Assembly: GCF_002307495.1 (NCBI RefSeq)
Contig: NZ_NTMR01000024.1
Location: forward strand, 1-64,000
Length of the DNA stretch: 64,000 nucleotides
Reading direction: 5' to 3'
Origin: Pseudomonas abyssi
Lineage (GTDB): Bacteria > Pseudomonadota > Gammaproteobacteria > Pseudomonadales > Pseudomonadaceae
The notes below the pieces were generated by a model that was given only the letters and a program-made list of their open reading frames with translations, was not told the origin of the DNA and ran no database searches. How positions within the stretch are numbered: position 1 is the first letter of the stretch; the number at the start of each line of letters is the position of its first letter. A program made the position numbers and the translations under genes. Positions 59,342-64,000 of the stretch are shown here, piece by piece.

Positions 59342-59445
59342 TTGCGCATCATCACCCAGGCGCTGCGCACTGGCGTGCGGCGGCCACTTGGCCGATACTC
59401 CTGCGCACTTGAACAGCAGCCCAATAACAACAGGAGATCCGACCC

Positions 59446-60219
59446 ATGACCACCTCGCGCTTCGACCTGACCGGCAAAACCGCCCTGATTACCGGCGCCT
59501 CCAGCGGTCTCGGTGCCCACTTCGCCCGCGTACTGGCTGCCGCTGGCGCACGCGTGGTGCTGGCCGCCCGCCGCGCCGATCGCCTGTCCGCGCTGGTGGA
59601 CGAGCTCAAGCAACAGGGGCATGAGGCGATGGCGGTCACCATGGACGTAACCGACGCCGACAGCGTCGACGCCGGCTTCAGCGCTGCCGAGCAGGCCTTC
59701 GGCGTGTGCGACATTCTGGTTAACAACGCCGGGATTGGCGATCCGGTGCCCTTCCTGAACATGGACGAAGGCAACTGGCGCAGCATGCTCGACACCAACC
59801 TCGACGGTGCCTGGCGCGTCGCCCATCGCGGCTGCAAGGCGATGGCCGGCAGCGGCCAGGGCGGCAGCGTGATCAACATTGCCTCGATTCTCGGCCTGCG
59901 CGTCGGCAAGGCCCTGGCCCACTATGCCGTCGCCAAGGCCGGTGTGGTGCAATTGACCAAGGCCATGGCGATGGAACTGGCGAAGAACGGTATCCGCGTC
60001 AACGCCATTGCCCCCGGCTACTTCCGCACCGAAATGAATTCTGACTACTTCGATACCGAGCATGGCCAGACCTACGTGCGCAGCAAGGTCCCGATGGGCC
60101 GCCTGGGGCAGCTCGACGAACTCGATGGCCCGCTGCTGCTGCTCGCCAGCGAGGCGGGCTCCTTCATGACCGGCACCATCATCAACGTCGATGGCGGCCA
60201 CGTAAACAACAGCCTCTGA
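59446..60219 (+). CDS. Short-chain dehydrogenase/reductase (FabG-like)
   Basis: The 257-residue classical SDR has TGASSGLG, NNAGI, the catalytic serine in NIASILG and YAVAK, and ends in a FabG-like TGTIINVDGGH. It lies 104 bases after the kinase gene and may have its own promoter. It could act on 3-oxoacyl or similar compounds. Confidence 0.9.
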   Translation: MTTSRFDLTGKTALITGASSGLGAHFARVLAAAGARVVLAARRADRLSALVDELKQQGHEAMAVTMDVTDADSVDAGFSAAEQAFGVCDILVNNAGIGDPVPFLNMDEGNWRSMLDTNLDGAWRVAHRGCKAMAGSGQGGSVINIASILGLRVGKALAHYAVAKAGVVQLTKAMAMELAKNGIRVNAIAPGYFRTEMNSDYFDTEHGQTYVRSKVPMGRLGQLDELDGPLLLLASEAGSFMTGTIINVDGGHVNNSL

Positions 60220-60295
60220 AAAGCCCCGCCGGCGGCTGGCTCACAGCCGACCAAACCGCTATGGTCAAGGGTGCAGCTTCTGCCAGCGAGTCCAG

Positions 60296-63200
60296 ATGAC
60301 AGCACCCATGACCACACCCGAGCACACCCGCAACGGACGCATTGCCCTGCCCTTGGGCATGCTGCTGTTGACGCTGTGTTTTCTCTACCTGGGTATCAGT
60401 GCCTGGCAGGAACGCGACCGTACCTGGCGCGCGCAGCAATACGGCCGGGCCGAAGCGGCACTGCGTGACCTGCAGCAGGAACAGCAATCCCTGCGCCTGC
60501 AGGCTCGCATCGCCGCTTTCAGTCTCAGCGAGGACCCGGACACCCTTCGTCTGCTGCGCCGCATCAGCTATCTGGTCAGACTGCATGGCCTGCAAGATCC
60601 GGAAGTTGCGCGCCTGCGCAGCCAGTTGCAAGACGACCTGGGCGGCTTCTGGCAACTACTGCAGCAGGCCGGTGCCAAGGAACTGCAGATTCACCTGGCA
60701 CCCGATGGCGTGGCGCTGCTGCGCATGCAGCGCCCGGAGCGTTGGGCCGACCCGCAGGACGCCCGGCGTTCATTGCTGCGCCGCAGCCAGCAAGAGGGCG
60801 CGACAGTCGACGGCTTGGCGCTCTATCCAGAAGGAGCCAGCGAGAGCGCAGTGGTCCCGGTGTTTGCCAGCCAGGCACCCAACAGCCGGGTGATCGCCAC
60901 CTTGCAGGTCGGCTTTTCGGTCTTTGCCCAGCACCGTGACGATGGCCAACAGGCCCTGGCACTGCTGGTGCGACCCGCCGACAAGCTCGCCAGCACGCTG
61001 CCCAGCGTGCAAGCTGACCGCTGGCTGCTGGCCGACAGCCCCGGGCCAGTCAAGCTCGATGTTCTGCGCCGGGCCGCCCAGGCCCTGAACGGCGCCAACG
61101 GCCCACAACTGTTCAGGCACGATGATCGCGTCTGGCTGGCCGACCTGTTGCCACGGGCCGCGTACCGGGTTGAACCCAGTGCCGGACTCGACGACGCCGC
61201 TGTGCTGCTGTGGCGCGACATCAGCGACGCCTACGCCGACCACCGCAACGCCTTGCTGCGCCAGGCCGGCAAGTGGCTGCTGGCCTGGCTGGTCGCCATA
61301 ACCCTGTTCACCCTGCTGTTGCTCTACAGTCGCAACACTGCCCGGCGGCAAATGGCCCAGCACGCTGAGGCCATCGATGCGCAAAGTCAGCGCCGCGAGC
61401 GCGATCGCCGCCTGCTGGAGATCATCAGCCGCTCCCAGTCGGACTACATCCAGCAGAATGACTTCGGCAACGGGCTGCAGCACCTGCTGGAACAGATTCT
61501 CGCCCTGACCCACTTTACCCGCGCCGACTTTCTGCAACCGCAGCCAGACGGCGACGGCAACCAGCGCCTGCACACGCTGAGCAGCACCAGCAGCGAGCCC
61601 CTGCCCGAAGCGCTGCAGCCCGGCCTGCAACGGGTGCTGCGCGACGCTCACCCCGAGCAGACCACCGCCAACCCGGACAAAGGCGCCCCCAGGAGCCTGA
61701 TGCTGCCGCTGATCTTCGCCGGTCGGCAGCTGGGGGTGCTGCTGCTGTCCGGCGGCGAGCACCCCAGAGACCCGGCGCTACGCAGTTTTCTTGCCCCGCT
61801 GCAGACAGCACTCGGCCAACTGCTGCACGCCCAGCGCCAGCAGCAGGACAACGAGGCGATGCACCAGCGCCTCGAACGCCAGCGTCAGGCACTGCGGCAG
61901 CTCAACCGGCTGGCCGCCGACCCGGGTCTGAGCTTGCAGCAACGGCTGGTGCAGCTGCTGGATCTGGGCTGTGACTATCTGCGCCTGGACCTCGGCTTGG
62001 TCAGCCACATTCATGACGACCGCTATCGCGTCGAGGCCGCCAGCAGCAGCGAAGACGCACCGCCCGTCGGCACCCTGTTCGACGTTGAACAGACCTATTG
62101 CAGCCTGACCTGGCAAGCCAGCGACGTGCTGGCCATCGACCGTATGGGCCAGTCGCGTTTTAGCGGCCACCCCTGCTATAGCCAGTTCGGCCTGGAAAGC
62201 TATATCGGCGTGGCCCTGATCGTTGGTGGCCAGCGCTTTGGCACACTCAACTTTTCCAGCGCCAGCCCGCGTGCCCAGCGCTTTGATGAAGCCGATACCG
62301 ACTTTGTCCGCCTGTGCGGGCGCTGGTGCGCCGGCCTGCTGGAGCAGGCTGCCGCCCAGCAGCAACGCGAGGCGCTGTTGCAGCGCTTCCACAAGCTGAC
62401 CCTGCACCTGCCCGGCATGGTCTATCAGTATCAGGTCGATAGCAGCGGACACAGTTGGTTTCCGTACGCCAGTGCGGGCATCGCCAATATCTATGACCTG
62501 ACGCCCGAGCAGGCCGCACTGGACGCGCAACCGGCGATTGACCTGATCCACCCCGACGACCAGTCGCAAGTGCAGGCAGATATCCAGCGCTCCAGTGTCG
62601 AACGTTCCGAATGGCGTTCCGAGTACCGTGTGCGCCACCCCAGGCTGGGCGAGATCTGGGTGGCCGGCTACGCCAGCCCGGAGCCACTGGAGAATGGCGA
62701 CCTGGTCTGGCACGGGTTTATCGCCGACATCAGCGAGCGCAAGCAGATCGAACAGCGGCTGAACGAGGAGCGCGCGCGGCTGGCGCGGATCATTGATGCC
62801 ACCCATGTCGGCACTTGGGAATGGCGCCTGGACGACAACACGTTAGAAGCCAGCCTGCGCTGGTACCAGATGCTCGGCTATTCGCCCGAGGAGTTGGCAC
62901 CGCTGTCTATCGACACCTGGACCAACCTGATGCACCCGAACGATGTGCCAAGCATCCGCGCGCAGCTGTACGACCACCTGCGCGGTGGCAGTGACCACCT
63001 GAGCTACCTGTGCCGCGCACGGCATCGCGATGGCCGCTGGATCTGGGTACAGAGTCAGGGCCAGGTGACCGAACGGGACGCGGCAGGACGCGCCCTGGCC
63101 ATGAGCGGCATTCACAGCGACGTCAGCGCCGAAGTGCGCGCCAGCGAAGAGGTGCGCGAAGCACGTACCTATCTGAGCGCCGTGATCAACGCATCCACCG

Positions 63201-64000
63201 AAGTGGCCATTATCGCCACCGACCCGGACGGCCTGATTACCCTGTTCAACAGTGGTGCACAGCGGCTGCTGGGCTACAGCAGCAAGGAGGTAGTCGGCAG
63301 CGCCACGCCAATGCAGTTCCATCTGCCAAGCGAGTTAGCCGCACGCAGCAGTCAGCTCAGCGCCAGCAGCGGACAGCCGATCGAAGGCCTGGAAATCTTT
63401 CTGCACGAGCCTCGCCAGGGCAAGTCCGATGTACGCGCCTGGACCTATGTGCGCAAGGACGGCCGTGAACGCCAGGTGCGCCTGACGGTCACCCGCATTG
63501 CCGACGACAACGGCCAGTTGATCGGCTTTCTCGGCATGGCCAGCGATATCACCGAGCTGATCTATACCAGCCGGGCGCTGGCAAACAGCGAGTCACGCTA
63601 TCGTGGCATGGTCAGCAACCTGCCTGGCGCGGTCTATCGTTGTCACGCCAACGAGAACTGGACCATGTCCTACATGAGCCAGGAAATCGAGCGTATCAGC
63701 GGCTACCCCGCAAGCGACTTTATCAACAACGCCCGGCGCAGCTACGCCAGCATTATTGTCCCCGAGGACCTGCCTCTCACTCTGCAGTGCCTGGCAGTGA
63801 CGCCGGACAACCCCAACTTTGAACTCAGTTACCGACTTATCCACGCCGACGGCCACCAGGTTCAGGTGCGCGAGAAGGGGCGCGGCGAGTTTGCCGCCGA
63901 CGGCCAGCTGCGAGGGTTTGACGGCTTTATCTGGGACGCCACCGAGCAGGCCCGGGTGGAGCAAATGAAGAGCCAGTTTGTGTCGACCGTCAGCCATGAA
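60296..64000 (+). CDS. Large GAF/PAS multi-sensor histidine kinase, 3' end outside window
   Basis: At least 1235 codons are open from the ATG at 60296 to the window end. The order is a membrane helix at about 18-38, a periplasmic sensor region of about 285 residues, a second helix near 325-346, two GAF-like domains (about 388-510 and 545-680), four PAS-like domains (about 705-815, 830-945, 955-1085, 1098-1220), and the start of a HisKA domain (EQMKSQFVSTVSHE) with the H-box histidine in the last codons. The kinase core and any receiver domains lie beyond the window. It is probably a hybrid kinase or a phosphorelay start. Confidence 0.88.
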   Translation, partial: MTAPMTTPEHTRNGRIALPLGMLLLTLCFLYLGISAWQERDRTWRAQQYGRAEAALRDLQQEQQSLRLQARIAAFSLSEDPDTLRLLRRISYLVRLHGLQDPEVARLRSQLQDDLGGFWQLLQQAGAKELQIHLAPDGVALLRMQRPERWADPQDARRSLLRRSQQEGATVDGLALYPEGASESAVVPVFASQAPNSRVIATLQVGFSVFAQHRDDGQQALALLVRPADKLASTLPSVQADRWLLADSPGPVKLDVLRRAAQALNGANGPQLFRHDDRVWLADLLPRAAYRVEPSAGLDDAAVLLWRDISDAYADHRNALLRQAGKWLLAWLVAITLFTLLLLYSRNTARRQMAQHAEAIDAQSQRRERDRRLLEIISRSQSDYIQQNDFGNGLQHLLEQILALTHFTRADFLQPQPDGDGNQRLHTLSSTSSEPLPEALQPGLQRVLRDAHPEQTTANPDKGAPRSLMLPLIFAGRQLGVLLLSGGEHPRDPALRSFLAPLQTALGQLLHAQRQQQDNEAMHQRLERQRQALRQLNRLAADPGLSLQQRLVQLLDLGCDYLRLDLGLVSHIHDDRYRVEAASSSEDAPPVGTLFDVEQTYCSLTWQASDVLAIDRMGQSRFSGHPCYSQFGLESYIGVALIVGGQRFGTLNFSSASPRAQRFDEADTDFVRLCGRWCAGLLEQAAAQQQREALLQRFHKLTLHLPGMVYQYQVDSSGHSWFPYASAGIANIYDLTPEQAALDAQPAIDLIHPDDQSQVQADIQRSSVERSEWRSEYRVRHPRLGEIWVAGYASPEPLENGDLVWHGFIADISERKQIEQRLNEERARLARIIDATHVGTWEWRLDDNTLEASLRWYQMLGYSPEELAPLSIDTWTNLMHPNDVPSIRAQLYDHLRGGSDHLSYLCRARHRDGRWIWVQSQGQVTERDAAGRALAMSGIHSDVSAEVRASEEVREARTYLSAVINASTEVAIIATDPDGLITLFNSGAQRLLGYSSKEVVGSATPMQFHLPSELAARSSQLSASSGQPIEGLEIFLHEPRQGKSDVRAWTYVRKDGRERQVRLTVTRIADDNGQLIGFLGMASDITELIYTSRALANSESRYRGMVSNLPGAVYRCHANENWTMSYMSQEIERISGYPASDFINNARRSYASIIVPEDLPLTLQCLAVTPDNPNFELSYRLIHADGHQVQVREKGRGEFAADGQLRGFDGFIWDATEQARVEQMKSQFVSTVSHE

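Noticed and set aside
1-64000. tRNA, rRNA, CRISPR arrays and complete insertion sequences
   Set aside because: None was recognised by eye. A covariance and repeat search would be needed to exclude a single tRNA.

Overview
The window is about 62% GC and reads like a chromosome segment of a gammaproteobacterium of the Pseudomonadaceae, quite possibly the Halopseudomonas/pertucinogena side of Pseudomonas. This rests on gene content (8-oxoguanine deaminase with 2OG oxygenases, FosA, GltS, SoxR, an RND pump, a PmrA/QseB-type two-component system) and on Pseudomonas-style intergenic palindromes. No rRNA, tRNA, CRISPR array, phage or complete insertion sequence was seen.

Layout. 1-2.3 kb: an AT-rich P-loop ATPase gene followed by an integron-type attC-like site and a structured repeat (family A). 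2.3-8.8 kb: pirin, an RND pump pair (permease and adaptor), and a persulfide dioxygenase-rhodanese fusion. 8.9-30.1 kb: a purine/N-heterocycle scavenging region with an orphan BMP-type binding protein, two 8-oxoguanine-deaminase-like amidohydrolases, three Fe(II)/2OG oxygenases, an orphan NMT1-type binding protein, an alpha/beta hydrolase, a WrbA-like flavoprotein, SoxR, two ABC importers of the NMT1/Tau class, an EamA transporter and a nucleobase deaminase. Several of these start behind good sigma-54 promoters (GG-N10-GC), often with a CTGGTCAGG-like motif nearby. The region is interrupted at 13.4-15.9 kb by repeats A and B and a second AT-rich cassette (DUF4145) with attC-like sites.

30.4-47.4 kb: a chemoreceptor, a globin, an AraC regulator divergent from a flavin monooxygenase/BASS transporter/SDR/SDR/TauE cluster, a Fic protein with a striking operator, FosA, an ECF sigma/anti-sigma/DUF4394 set, a ParD-like protein paired with a second methionine aminopeptidase, and cytochromes b561 and c'. 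47.4-51.1 kb: a sulfur-related operon led by an ArsR-family gene whose two cysteines have BigR/SqrR spacing. A 22-bp sequence in its promoter recurs exactly, inverted, in front of the persulfide dioxygenase gene 43 kb away.

53.0-59.3 kb: a seven-gene overlapping operon (thermostable-hemolysin-like protein, adenylate-forming enzyme, heme-oxygenase-like diiron protein, SDR, periplasmic helical-repeat protein, response regulator, sensor kinase) preceded by CTTAAG-N5-CTTAAG, the kind of box bound by PmrA/QseB regulators. This is the best candidate in the window for an undescribed system. The window ends inside a very long GAF/PAS sensor kinase.

The other unusual layer is non-coding. Repeat families A (four copies) and B (three copies) keep their loops but change both arms of their stems together, as structured RNA or ssDNA elements do. 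In two places B sits at the same point inside A.
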